7,416 nucleotides of DNA. Origin: Pseudomonadota bacterium. GTDB taxonomy: Bacteria; Pseudomonadota; Alphaproteobacteria; Rhizobiales; Hyphomicrobiaceae. Numbering within the stretch: position 1 is the stretch's first letter; each line of letters starts with the position of its first letter. The position numbers and the translations under genes are program-made. This document shows positions 1-6,013 of this stretch, one piece after another. The DNA lies in NCBI GenBank assembly GCA_023392135.1, contig JAEVZQ010000262.1:1-7416 (forward strand), read 5' to 3'. The notes under the pieces are model-generated. The model worked only from the letters and a program-made list of their open reading frames with translations. It was not told where the DNA came from and ran no database searches.

Positions 1-499
1 CCTCGAGCACGGGCCACATGGTTATGGGATCGAACAGGCAGAGCGGGCTTTCGAAAATCGGGCTGATCTCGTCCCCCGCCTTCAGCACGTAGACGGGGCA
101 CTGCTCCATCAGCTCCTTGAGCCGCTCCGCGAGGGAGGACTTGCCGCCTCCCACAGGTCCGAGCAGGTAGAGAATCTGCTTGCGCTCCTCCAGGCCCTGC
201 GCGGCATGCCTGAAGAAACCGACGATCCGCTCGATGGTCTCCTCGAGCCCGAAGAAGTCCTTGAAAGTGGGATATATTTTGACGGTTCTGTTGAGGAACA
301 CGCGACCGAGGCGCGGGTCCTTCGACGTATCGACGATGTTCGGCTCGCCGATTGCCTTCATCATGCGCTCAGCCGCGCCGGCATACAGCATGGAATCGTC
401 GCGGCAGGCTTCGAGATACTGCCGAAGCGGCATTTCATGCTGCTTCTGGCGATCGTAGCTCTGCGCGTAAATGCTGAAGATCTCGTCTGCGGAGGTCAT
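1..499 (-). CDS. prkA: Serine protein kinase PrkA, N-terminal part (cut by window edge)
   Basis: The minus-strand frame opens with ATG at 499 and runs without a stop to base 1, giving 166 residues of a protein normally near 640-650. It begins MTSADEIFSIYAQSYD and continues with the PrkA AAA-type N-terminal domain. A Walker A loop GPVGGGKSS is at residues 114-122, preceded by the typical stretch FKDFFGLEETIERIVGFF at about 79-96. PrkA (E. coli YeaG) is a cytoplasmic Ser/Thr protein kinase with an AAA-like ATPase domain, linked to stationary phase, nutrient stress and sporulation. It usually heads an operon with a DUF444 protein (YeaH) and a SpoVR protein (YcgB), which would lie off the left edge. 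The kinase domain itself is not visible. The ribosome site is weak (GAGAAC about 5 nt before ATG). The upstream 640 bp has no gene, so prkA has its own control region. The family assignment is confident. Confidence 0.93.
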   Translation of the reverse strand, partial: MTSADEIFSIYAQSYDRQKQHEMPLRQYLEACRDDSMLYAGAAERMMKAIGEPNIVDTSKDPRLGRVFLNRTVKIYPTFKDFFGLEETIERIVGFFRHAAQGLEERKQILYLLGPVGGGKSSLAERLKELMEQCPVYVLKAGDEISPIFESPLCLFDPITMWPVLE

Positions 500-591
500 G
501 CTTGTTCTCGCTCTCGCGATCTCACCTGTGCCGTGACGGCCACCCTCGAGCCATCACCCTTTCAATTGAAGTGGGTTGCGCGCTGCCGGTT

Positions 592-606
592 GGCAATGTG
601 ATTGCC
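592..606. promoter_or_regulatory. Operator-like dyad upstream of prkA
   Basis: GGCAAT-GTG-ATTGCC is a perfect 6-3-6 inverted repeat, about 93 bp upstream of the prkA ATG. Its size and spacing fit a site for a dimeric helix-turn-helix regulator. No regulator gene in the window points to a particular factor, and a chance dyad is possible. Confidence 0.3.
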
Positions 607-669
607 CGCTTCAAATGCGATCATTTCGCCGCTCCCTCACATATCTTAACACAACGAAGTGCATCTTGA

Positions 670-684
670 TTGCGGCCGCCGCAA
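670..684. promoter_or_regulatory. Perfect GC-rich dyad (7-1-7)
   Basis: TTGCGGC-C-GCCGCAA has perfect 7-bp arms around a single base. As RNA it would fold as a 6-bp stem with a 3-nt loop. It lies about 170 bp upstream of prkA. It is not followed by a T-run on the minus strand, so it is a candidate binding site or leader hairpin rather than a terminator. Confidence 0.25.
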
Positions 685-735
685 ATATCGAAATTTTTGC
701 ATTCAGCCTGCACTGAAGTAACGATGGTGACGTCA

Positions 736-750
736 ACTTCCGGCGGAAGT
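736..750. promoter_or_regulatory. Perfect dyad (7-1-7) next to a TGACGTCA palindrome
   Basis: ACTTCCG-G-CGGAAGT has perfect 7-bp arms and directly abuts the 8-bp palindrome TGACGTCA at 728-735. On the minus strand the junction reads TTGACG, a -35-like hexamer, but I find no matching -10 at 16-18 bp. It could be an operator or leader hairpin; the function is unknown. Confidence 0.25.
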
Positions 751-846
751 GCGTCGCTGCAATCATCGAACCGCACTGCAGCGGCCGATCTCCACAATGA
801 ACGGCTTTCAGCTTTGCACTAGACTCGAATTGGACGCAGCCAATGA

Positions 847-872
847 AACGCGCGCTCGCGCTTTTTGGTTCG
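847..872 (-). promoter_or_regulatory. Possible EcfG-like promoter in the prkA upstream region
   Basis: The minus strand reads CGAAC-N17-CGTT. The known alphaproteobacterial EcfG (general stress) consensus is GGAAC-N16/17-CGTT, so there is one mismatch in the -35. It shares the sequence CGAACC with the two better-placed motifs at 4853-4877 and 5798-5822. It lies about 350 bp from the prkA start, so it would imply a long leader or an unannotated small RNA. This is weaker than the other two. Confidence 0.2.
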
Positions 873-1136
873 GCCAAGGCGTCGATTGGCTCCGATCGGT
901 ATCGTCGATGCACCCGGTCCAGCGCCAAGGTCCGACACCCTGCTGCGAACGTCGCAGTCCCGATCATATCGTGCGTAACGATCATAGACTGATTCCGGAG
1001 CGCCGAATGCCGCGCAAGGGCGTCTAAAGTGAATGACGCAGCGGGCCATCTGGAGTTCCCGCCAGCGCTTAGGGGGGAGATACTGCAGGGCAGGGTGCCA
1101 TATTCTTGAGGTGTTTCCGGAACTTGATGTCCGGGA

Positions 1137-4136
1137 TCAGATTTTCTGTGCTTCAATTACCGGATCGAGACATTGTGGCGCGGGGTGTATCCGAAATCCC
1201 GCAGCCCGGGATGAAAATGTTCCGGCGCCCTGGCTGGCGGCGAGATCAAGCGCGCGATTCACAAGCTTTGCGACGCATGAGGGGTCGGCACCGAGTTTCA
1301 TCTCGGCCACCGCGCGCACTCTCAGCAGCTCCGATGCGTAGAGCATCAATCCTTGATGCTGGGCGATCTGCCAGCCCTGCATGGCCGCCTCGAAAGCCCG
1401 TTGCGGGCGCTCGCACGCGAGTGCTTTTTCCGCCACGAGCAGCAGGGCATAGGGCACCGCCTGGATAGCGCCCGTGCGCCGGTAGGCCGCGATTGCAGCT
1501 TCAATGAGGTCGAGCCCTGTTTCCCCCACGCCGCACGCCATGGAATCACCACGGGCCCAGCCGAGAATGATGTCCGCCCAGGCGGACCAGTAGGGAAATT
1601 CATGGCGCTCTCCCAGCGTCTTGCCGGCAAACGCCAGGGCGGACGCGGCCTGCAGCTCACCCATTGTCTGCGCCCGGGCGGCGAGCACGCACAGCACATG
1701 TGCACTGGTATGGGGATGCTGTAGGCGCGATGAGAGCGCCAGTGCGGCATCGGCATGCCGGCAGGAGCTCTCCAGGCGGCCGGCTATGGCTTCGCCCCAG
1801 GAGAGATGGGCGAGGGCAACGGCGCCCTGGTCGGAGGCGTGCTTCAGGCGCAGCGCCGCGTGGCGGTGCTCGTCGTAGAGCTCCAGCACGATCCTGTAGT
1901 GCTCGAATGCATCTTCGAGCATCCCGCCTACTAGCTTGGCCAATCCCTGCATCCGGTAAGCTCGCAGGCGCCGCTCCGCAATCCCACTCCGGTCTGCGCT
2001 GGCCGTCAGCTTGTCTCCAATGTGGAGGGCGCGACCGATTTCTCCACGCACGAGGTGGCAGGAGTGCAGAGCCCAGAGCGCGTCGAAATCGCCCTCGGGG
2101 GCGAAGACCTCTCGCGAGAGGGTGAGGCATCGTTCGAGCGTGCTGACCGCCTCGGGCGCTCCATTGCCTTTAAGCGCGGCAAGCTGGATGCCGAGCAGGC
2201 GCAGGACTTCCACCTCCTCCATTGGACTGCCTGCCTTCGGGTGGGCCCGCCGGGCTACCAAAGCCTGACTGAGGTGGTGCACGGCGGCACGTGTGGAGGA
2301 AAGCTCTGCTGCACGCACCCCAGCTCTATACCACCACGTGAACGCCCTTTCCGAGTCCCCGGCAGCGGTGCAATGTTCTGCGATGATCTCGGGCTCCTGT
2401 TCCGCCATATGCGCATCCTGCGTCAGGACATCTGCGATGCGATTGTGCAGCTCACGCCGCCTTGCTTCGAGCACGGATGCATAGGCAGCGTCGCGAAGAA
2501 GAGCGTGTGTGAAGCGGAGGGCATCCCTTGATCGAGCAGCTGGTGCAGGCTCCAGTATGCCTGAGGCAACCAGCTCATCCAGGCTTGCGCAGATCCGCGA
2601 AGGCTCCATCTGCAACACGAGTGCCAGAATGCCGGGATCGAACTGCCGCCCGATCACGGCTGCTGCTTGGGCCAGCGGTCGCAAATCCCGAAGAGAGTCG
2701 AGGCGAGCGCTCAGAATTGCGTTGAGGGGGCCCGGCCGAAGAAGAAGGTCGAGATCGTCCTTACCGACCTGCGGCCCGGCGAAGAGCCGCGCCAGCTCCA
2801 AGGCGAACAGGGGAATGCCTTCCGAGCGGCTGGCAATCTGCTTCCGCTCCTCGGAGGACAGCGCCGAGCCACAGGGGTAGCAGGCCAGCAGCTGCTGGAT
2901 TTGTCCAGCGGTCAGCTTGTCGAGCCGGATTGTTGTCTGTTGCATTCGTGGTGGGGCCCGGAAGCCGCGCACGCCGGCATCGCGGGATGTCCACGCGAGG
3001 CAGACCGCCCCTATTGCGGCGAGCCGTTCTGTCGCCTTCGCCAGAAAATCGAGGGTGGATCGATCGGCCCAGTGGATGTCCTCGAACGCGAGACATACGG
3101 GGCCTTGCCAAGCCAGCGTTCCAATCCAATCCGGTATCAGTGTGAGAATACGCTCGCTCGGCGAGTGCTTCAATTCGCCCGCAGCGAGCTCGGCACGATG
3201 CTCGAGAAAGGACCGGATCAGGTTGCGATCGGCGCACACCAGCTCATCGATGAACCGGCTCAACCCGGCGCTATCGTCGTATAGGAGGCGCTGCATCGCC
3301 TGGCGCAGCGGCAGCAGCGGCACGCGTCGACCCTCGGGCAGGCAATTGCATTCGAGCCAGACGCCACCTGCAGCTTTGACCTTCAACTCGAGGCATCGCA
3401 GCAGACGCGATTTGCCGATTCCTGCCTCACCCGAAATTGAGACGCATTGTGGCTGGCCGTCAACGACCCGTAGCCACAACTCGTCGAGGGTCTGGCGCTC
3501 AGCGGCGTGCCCGATCAAGGCGGCCCGGTCTGCTCCAGAACGGGCTGCTTCGCTTCCAGCGACACGCCATGCGAGGCAATCCATTATTGCGATCGGCTGC
3601 AGGTCGAAGAATCGATCGATGAGGGTGCGAACCTCGTCGCTGACAACGACGGAGGCCGGGCCGCCCGCCGTGAGGAGCCGCTCCGTGGTCTCGAAGCCGG
3701 AGCTGGCAAGCTCGATCAACTGCTCGCCGCTTGCGATCGCGACACCGGTTCCAAGCGCGCATGATATCGGAGCGCTGCCGGCATTAGCCTCGATCATCCG
3801 AACGGCGGATCGGACTGCGCGACGCGCATCATCTTCGCCGGAATGCGGGAAGCCCCAGCATGCGGTGATCCTGCAGTCGGAGTATCCGACAATGTGCCCT
3901 CCGTGATCGGCAACGATCCGGCGGCTCAGGGAAAAATCGGCAGTCGTTGGCCCGGCGTGGGATGCTTCAGAAGCGCTCTGCTGAACCAATCCGCAGGTCA
4001 GCACGATCACGCTACGGCGATCCGCAAACCCGAGCTGCTGCCCTATCCAGTGGGCCGAAAATCGGCCCGCGGTCGCGTGCGCGGCCGGCGCTCTTACCTG
4101 TTCTCGGCGCGAGCCGGGTTGCGCTGGGCCAGCCAT
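1137..4136 (-). CDS. Degenerate cyclase domain / AAA (STAND-type) ATPase / TPR-like regulator
   Basis: This 999-residue protein follows the order of the large family of adenylate/guanylate cyclase-AAA_16-TPR proteins. Residues about 40-180 align with a class III cyclase homology domain (DRRSVIVLTCGLV, later GGHIVGY and WGFPHSGEDDARRAVRSA). Residues about 205-400 form a P-loop ATPase, with Walker A SGEAGIGKS at 235-243 and Walker B plus following residues VCLAFEDIHWAD at 347-358. Residues about 590-970 are Ala/Leu-rich helical repeats of TPR type. The cyclase domain lacks its catalytic residues: the first metal Asp (FCDLV in the family) is Gly49, the second (GDG) is Cys88, and the catalytic Asn is Glu149, while Arg153 remains. 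It therefore probably senses or scaffolds rather than making cAMP. No DNA-binding domain, signal peptide or membrane segment is seen, so it is likely cytoplasmic. The ATG at 4136 is the first in frame but lacks a Shine-Dalgarno; a start a little downstream is possible. The partner is unknown. Confidence 0.85.
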   Translation of the reverse strand: MAGPAQPGSRREQVRAPAAHATAGRFSAHWIGQQLGFADRRSVIVLTCGLVQQSASEASHAGPTTADFSLSRRIVADHGGHIVGYSDCRITACWGFPHSGEDDARRAVRSAVRMIEANAGSAPISCALGTGVAIASGEQLIELASSGFETTERLLTAGGPASVVVSDEVRTLIDRFFDLQPIAIMDCLAWRVAGSEAARSGADRAALIGHAAERQTLDELWLRVVDGQPQCVSISGEAGIGKSRLLRCLELKVKAAGGVWLECNCLPEGRRVPLLPLRQAMQRLLYDDSAGLSRFIDELVCADRNLIRSFLEHRAELAAGELKHSPSERILTLIPDWIGTLAWQGPVCLAFEDIHWADRSTLDFLAKATERLAAIGAVCLAWTSRDAGVRGFRAPPRMQQTTIRLDKLTAGQIQQLLACYPCGSALSSEERKQIASRSEGIPLFALELARLFAGPQVGKDDLDLLLRPGPLNAILSARLDSLRDLRPLAQAAAVIGRQFDPGILALVLQMEPSRICASLDELVASGILEPAPAARSRDALRFTHALLRDAAYASVLEARRRELHNRIADVLTQDAHMAEQEPEIIAEHCTAAGDSERAFTWWYRAGVRAAELSSTRAAVHHLSQALVARRAHPKAGSPMEEVEVLRLLGIQLAALKGNGAPEAVSTLERCLTLSREVFAPEGDFDALWALHSCHLVRGEIGRALHIGDKLTASADRSGIAERRLRAYRMQGLAKLVGGMLEDAFEHYRIVLELYDEHRHAALRLKHASDQGAVALAHLSWGEAIAGRLESSCRHADAALALSSRLQHPHTSAHVLCVLAARAQTMGELQAASALAFAGKTLGERHEFPYWSAWADIILGWARGDSMACGVGETGLDLIEAAIAAYRRTGAIQAVPYALLLVAEKALACERPQRAFEAAMQGWQIAQHQGLMLYASELLRVRAVAEMKLGADPSCVAKLVNRALDLAASQGAGTFSSRAAGFRIHPAPQCLDPVIEAQKI

Positions 4137-4300
4137 GTTTCAAATCGTACGTGAGTTATACTCGGTTGAGTAACAATACATCGGAGGCGGTGCGCCGGCT
4201 TGGCAAGCTGCCGCGACATCCGAGGTGAACCGGACCTTAAGGTGTCCAACAAAGGAGGAGATTTCGTTCGATCTGCGGTTTTGGTCGGGATGCGAGGGAC
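4137..4300 (-). promoter_or_regulatory. Upstream region of the cyclase-like gene with a dyad
   Basis: This stretch between the CBS gene terminator and the regulator start holds a TACTC-GGTT-GAGTA dyad at 4159-4172, ending 23 bp before the ATG, and a TATAAC hexamer on the minus strand at the inner edge of that dyad. The hexamer could be a -10, but no good -35 is present at 16-18 bp, so a regulated or non-housekeeping promoter is possible. A 10-bp palindrome, ACCTTAAGGT, is at 4234-4243. No gene is seen. Confidence 0.3.
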
Positions 4301-4334
4301 AAAGAAGAGCGTGGCGCCCTCAGGCCCCACGCTC
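4301..4334 (-). terminator. Rho-independent terminator of the CBS gene
   Basis: On the minus strand, 28 nt after the CBS stop codon, GAGCGTGG pairs perfectly with CCACGCTC (4334-4327 with 4314-4307). Inside the arms, GCC and GGC can extend the stem around a TGAG loop. The stem is followed directly by TTCTTTGT. This is a classic intrinsic terminator, and it separates the CBS transcript from the downstream regulator gene. Confidence 0.8.
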
Positions 4335-4361
4335 GCATTTAAACAAAAACCGGGAAACCGC

Positions 4362-4781
4362 TCACGCGTGCGGGGTCGCAACGGATTGCAGCACCTCGCC
4401 TGAGACTTGGCGCGGTGCTGCATGAGAAACGTCGCCGAGGCTCAGAATTCCGACCATCCGCTTGGCGTCGTTGATAACCGGCAGCCTCCGGATCTCATGC
4501 TGCTCCATCACGCGCACCGCATCCTCCAGCTCCTCGCTGTCGCGGCAATAGATGATGCCACTCGACATCACATCGCGCGCTGTCATCGTGGAGCAGTCGA
4601 ACCCCTCGGCAATTCCGCGGCAGACGATATCCCGATCCGTGACCATGCCCACCAGCCGGTCGTTCTCGCCGACCGGAAGCGAGCCGATGTCCTGGTCGCG
4701 CATCAACTTGGCAATTTCCACGATTGGCGTACCGGGTTCCACCCAATGCACGCCTGGGTGCATGACCTCACTCACCTTCAT
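4362..4781 (-). CDS. Two-CBS-domain protein
   Basis: The protein has 139 residues and consists almost only of a CBS pair (Bateman module). CBS1 spans residues about 4-57, with MKVSEVMHPGV at the start and GMVTDRDIV at 45-53. CBS2 spans about 68-119, with DVMSSG at 70-75 and RRLPVINDAKRMVGILSLGDV at 98-118. Such modules bind adenosine nucleotides (AMP, ATP, sometimes NAD or SAM) and act as energy or stress sensors; the ligand and partner here are not predictable. The start is ATG 4781 because GGAGGAGA lies about 8 nt upstream. An in-frame ATG at 4829 would add 16 unrelated residues and no domain. A promoter-like CGAAC-N16-CGTT lies about 71 bp upstream and a strong terminator follows, so the gene is probably monocistronic. 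Stand-alone CBS proteins of this kind are common in rhizobial stress regulons (family knowledge). Confidence 0.92.
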   Translation of the reverse strand: MKVSEVMHPGVHWVEPGTPIVEIAKLMRDQDIGSLPVGENDRLVGMVTDRDIVCRGIAEGFDCSTMTARDVMSSGIIYCRDSEELEDAVRVMEQHEIRRLPVINDAKRMVGILSLGDVSHAAPRQVSGEVLQSVATPHA

Positions 4782-4788
4782 TGTTCGC

Positions 4789-4796
4789 TCTCCTCC
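4789..4796 (-). promoter_or_regulatory. Ribosome binding site deciding the CBS start
   Basis: GGAGGAGA on the minus strand sits 7 nt before the ATG at 4781. It supports this start over the longer in-frame ATG at 4829. Confidence 0.75.
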
Positions 4797-4833
4797 AAGG
4801 CCCGATTGGGAATTGATTTGCTGGACCAAGAGC

Positions 4834-4843
4834 TTGGCGCCAA
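4834..4843. promoter_or_regulatory. 10-bp palindrome near the predicted CBS transcription start
   Basis: TTGGCGCCAA is a perfect palindrome starting 9 bp downstream of the CGTT -10 element, so it would overlap or directly follow the transcription start. It could be an operator, or it may be chance. Confidence 0.2.
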
Positions 4844-4852
4844 CATCTGCTC

Positions 4853-4877
4853 AACGCCCGAGAGCGCCCGAGGTTCG
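4853..4877 (-). promoter_or_regulatory. EcfG-like promoter of the CBS gene
   Basis: The minus strand reads CGAAC (4877-4873), 16 nt, CGTT (4856-4853). The general stress ECF sigma factor of alphaproteobacteria (EcfG/SigT) is known to use GGAAC-N16/17-CGTT, so only the first base differs. The -10 is 71 bp from the CBS start codon, leaving a leader of about 60-65 nt. The dehydrogenase gene has the same motif at nearly the same distance. Confidence 0.45.
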
Positions 4878-4921
4878 CCAGAGCTACCGCAGGAGACAGC
4901 CGGCCGCGGGCTTGGCAACGA

Positions 4922-5728
4922 TCACCCGCCTTCCCGGAAAGCCGGGTAGAGCGCCATTCCGCCGTCGATGAAGAGGGTTGCCCCGACCACGTAGTCCGAC
5001 AGATCGGATGCGAGCCACGCCGCGGCGCGTGCGACATCCTCAGGCTCGCCGACACGGCCGTAGGGGATCAACCCGAGCAGGGCGGCGCGAGCCTCTTCCT
5101 CCACCCAGGCTTCGCGGTTGATGGCCGTCTTGATTGCGCCGGGGGCGATGGCATTCACGCGGATCTTCTCGTGAGCGATTTCCTGCGCAAGGCTCTCCAT
5201 CAGCAGCTTCATTCCGCCCTTGGAGGCTGCGTAGTTCACGTGCCCGGCCCAGGGGATCACTTGGTGGACCGAGTTGATGAAGATGATGTTGCCCCGTGCG
5301 GTGGCTTGTGGCAGTGGCGGCTGGGCTCGAAAGCGGCGAACAGCTTCCTGGGCGCACAGAAATGCCCCGGTGAGGTTCGTGTCGATGACGCGTCGCCAGT
5401 CGCTGAGCGTCAGGTCGGTGAAGGGTGCATCGCGCTGGATGCCCGCATTGGCGATAAGGATATCGATCCGGCCGAAGCGCTCGACGACCGCATCGACCAG
5501 CGACCGGCAAACCTCCGGGTCGCTTACATCGCCGCCGAGGGAGATGGCCTGGCCGCCGTCACCCTCGATCGATCTCACCACCTCTTCGGCGGCATCCGAG
5601 CCGGAGTGGTAATTGACTCCAACGGCAACACCGCATCTGCCGAGCTCTTCGGCGATCGCCCTGCCAATTCCGGAGCTGGCGCCCGTTACCAGGGCGGTCC
5701 GCTCTCCCAGTTCCAGCCAGTGCTTCAA
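4922..5728 (-). CDS. Short-chain dehydrogenase, glucose 1-dehydrogenase type
   Basis: This 268-residue classical SDR has a Rossmann fold. From the TTG start, the cofactor loop TGASSGIG is at 15-22, GDVSD at 66-70, NAG at 94-96, catalytic Ser153 in FINSVHQ, the Tyr166-x3-Lys170 pair in YAASK, and PG at 196-197. The segments SVHQVIPWAGHVNYAASKGG and TLFIDGGMALYP resemble the glucose 1-dehydrogenase (EC 1.1.1.47) subgroup, but the substrate is not proven. No acidic residue ends the second strand (VNYHSGSD), which fits NADP(H) or dual cofactor use. A short Pro/Ala-rich insert (PPLPQATA) precedes the Ser strand. I chose TTG 5728 because AGGAGG sits 6 nt before it; the in-frame ATG at 5776 lies inside a leader hairpin and adds 16 residues outside the fold. 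The gene has its own EcfG-like promoter and is followed after 140 bp by the CBS gene. Confidence 0.9.
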   Translation of the reverse strand: MKHWLELGERTALVTGASSGIGRAIAEELGRCGVAVGVNYHSGSDAAEEVVRSIEGDGGQAISLGGDVSDPEVCRSLVDAVVERFGRIDILIANAGIQRDAPFTDLTLSDWRRVIDTNLTGAFLCAQEAVRRFRAQPPLPQATARGNIIFINSVHQVIPWAGHVNYAASKGGMKLLMESLAQEIAHEKIRVNAIAPGAIKTAINREAWVEEEARAALLGLIPYGRVGEPEDVARAAAWLASDLSDYVVGATLFIDGGMALYPAFREGG

Positions 5729-5734
5729 GCTCAC

Positions 5735-5740
5735 CCTCCT
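5735..5740 (-). promoter_or_regulatory. Ribosome binding site selecting a TTG start
   Basis: A perfect AGGAGG on the minus strand sits 6 nt before TTG at 5728. A GTG at 5734 directly abuts the site and is too close. The ATG at 5776 has no such site. This makes TTG the best start for the dehydrogenase. Confidence 0.75.
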
Positions 5741-5773
5741 GCTTTTCCATGAAGGGTCGAGCCCAAGCGCGCC

Positions 5774-5797
5774 CACCCTCCGTGATGCTGGAGGGTG
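5774..5797 (-). repeat. Leader hairpin of the dehydrogenase gene
   Basis: CACCCTCC and GGAGGGTG are perfect 8-bp complementary arms around an 8-nt loop. The hairpin begins immediately after the CGTT -10 at 5798, so it would form near the 5' end of the transcript, or partly overlap its start. No T-run follows, so it is not a terminator. It may stabilise the mRNA, or as DNA it may be an operator. Confidence 0.45.
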
Positions 5798-5822
5798 AAC
5801 GCGGTCGGCTGATGCCGGTTCG
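5798..5822 (-). promoter_or_regulatory. EcfG-like promoter of the dehydrogenase gene
   Basis: The minus strand reads CGAAC (5822-5818), 16 nt, CGTT (5801-5798), one base away from the EcfG consensus GGAAC-N16/17-CGTT. The -10 is 69 bp from the TTG start. Motif, spacing and distance match the CBS gene promoter, which argues against chance and for shared control. Confidence 0.45.
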
Positions 5823-5845
5823 GGCGGCTGCGGGTCAGTTCGGCC

Positions 5846-5923
5846 CTAGTGGAGCGAATTTGACATCTGATCCCCGTTTGCAGAACGCGTACTATCAAAT
5901 GTCAAATTCAAGTGCTCCAGTAG
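5846..5923. repeat. Long imperfect palindrome, copy 1 (MITE-like)
   Basis: This 78-bp inverted repeat begins CTAGTGGAGC, and its other end read in reverse begins CTACTGGAGC. Inner arms of 16 nt (GAATTTGACAT, then C/T, then TGAT) match except at one position. In total 24 of 26 positions pair, around a 22-nt loop (5872-5893). The right arm carries 4 extra bases between outer and inner parts. No coding sequence is present. Size, CTAG-like termini and the neighbouring related copy suggest a small non-autonomous mobile element or a repeated intergenic palindrome. As RNA it would be a strong hairpin that could end or protect the ligase transcript. Confidence 0.7.
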
Positions 5924-5936
5924 AATCAAATAGTTG

Positions 5937-6013
5937 CTAGTGGTCCTTTTGATTCCGACATTTGCTCTCGAGCTTGCTGCGGCGGGATGCAAATGTCGGA
6001 ATCGGACCACTAG
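5937..6013. repeat. Long palindrome, copy 2 (MITE-like), overlapping the ligase stop codon
   Basis: This 77-bp inverted repeat has CTAGTGGTCC at both ends (10 of 10 pairs) and inner arms GATTCCGACATTTGC (15 of 15 pairs) around a 23-nt loop (5966-5988). The left arm carries an extra TTTT between outer and inner parts. Its layout equals that of copy 1, 13 bp away, although the arm sequences differ. Its terminal CTAG contains the TAG stop of the ligase. Targeting of CTAG/TA is known for IS630- and IS5-type transposases, so a non-autonomous derivative is plausible, but no transposase is present. Confidence 0.75.

Larger units (their letters stand above)
500..1136. other. Long intergenic region upstream of prkA
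   Basis: About 640 bp lie between the end of the cyclase-like regulator and the prkA start. The open frames here (for example minus 1156-611) give low-complexity, Arg/Ser/His-rich translations with no recognisable domain, no good ribosome site and overlap with the upstream gene, so I do not call them. The region holds three short perfect dyads (592-606, 670-684, 736-750), the palindromes TTCAATTGAA (561-570) and TGACGTCA (728-735), and a possible EcfG-like promoter (847-872). A long leader, an operator cluster or a small RNA are all possible. I see no terminator with a clear T-run after the regulator gene. Confidence 0.6.

Noticed and set aside
591..605. TGGCAA-N5-TTGC, which resembles a sigma-54 promoter on the plus strand
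   Set aside because: It points away from prkA and no plus-strand gene follows. The match is a by-product of the GGCAAT/ATTGCC dyad.
847..865. GC-rich stretch followed by CTTTTT on the plus strand, resembling a terminator
   Set aside because: The arms pair poorly and no plus-strand gene ends upstream of it.
611..1156. 181-codon minus-strand open frame between the regulator and prkA
   Set aside because: It overlaps the end of the regulator gene, its composition is unlike a protein, it has no domain, and it has no convincing ribosome site.
2917..3906. 329-codon plus-strand open frame opposite the cyclase-like regulator
   Set aside because: Its Arg/Ser-rich translation, complementary to the well-supported ATPase region, marks it as a shadow.
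4250..4260. Strong Shine-Dalgarno-like AAAGGAGGAG on the plus strand
   Set aside because: No ATG, GTG or TTG start at a fitting distance opens a credible frame, and the CBS terminator follows within 50 bp. Treated as chance.
4094..4423. 109-codon minus-strand open frame between the CBS and regulator genes
   Set aside because: It runs through the CBS terminator hairpin, overlaps both genes and has no domain.
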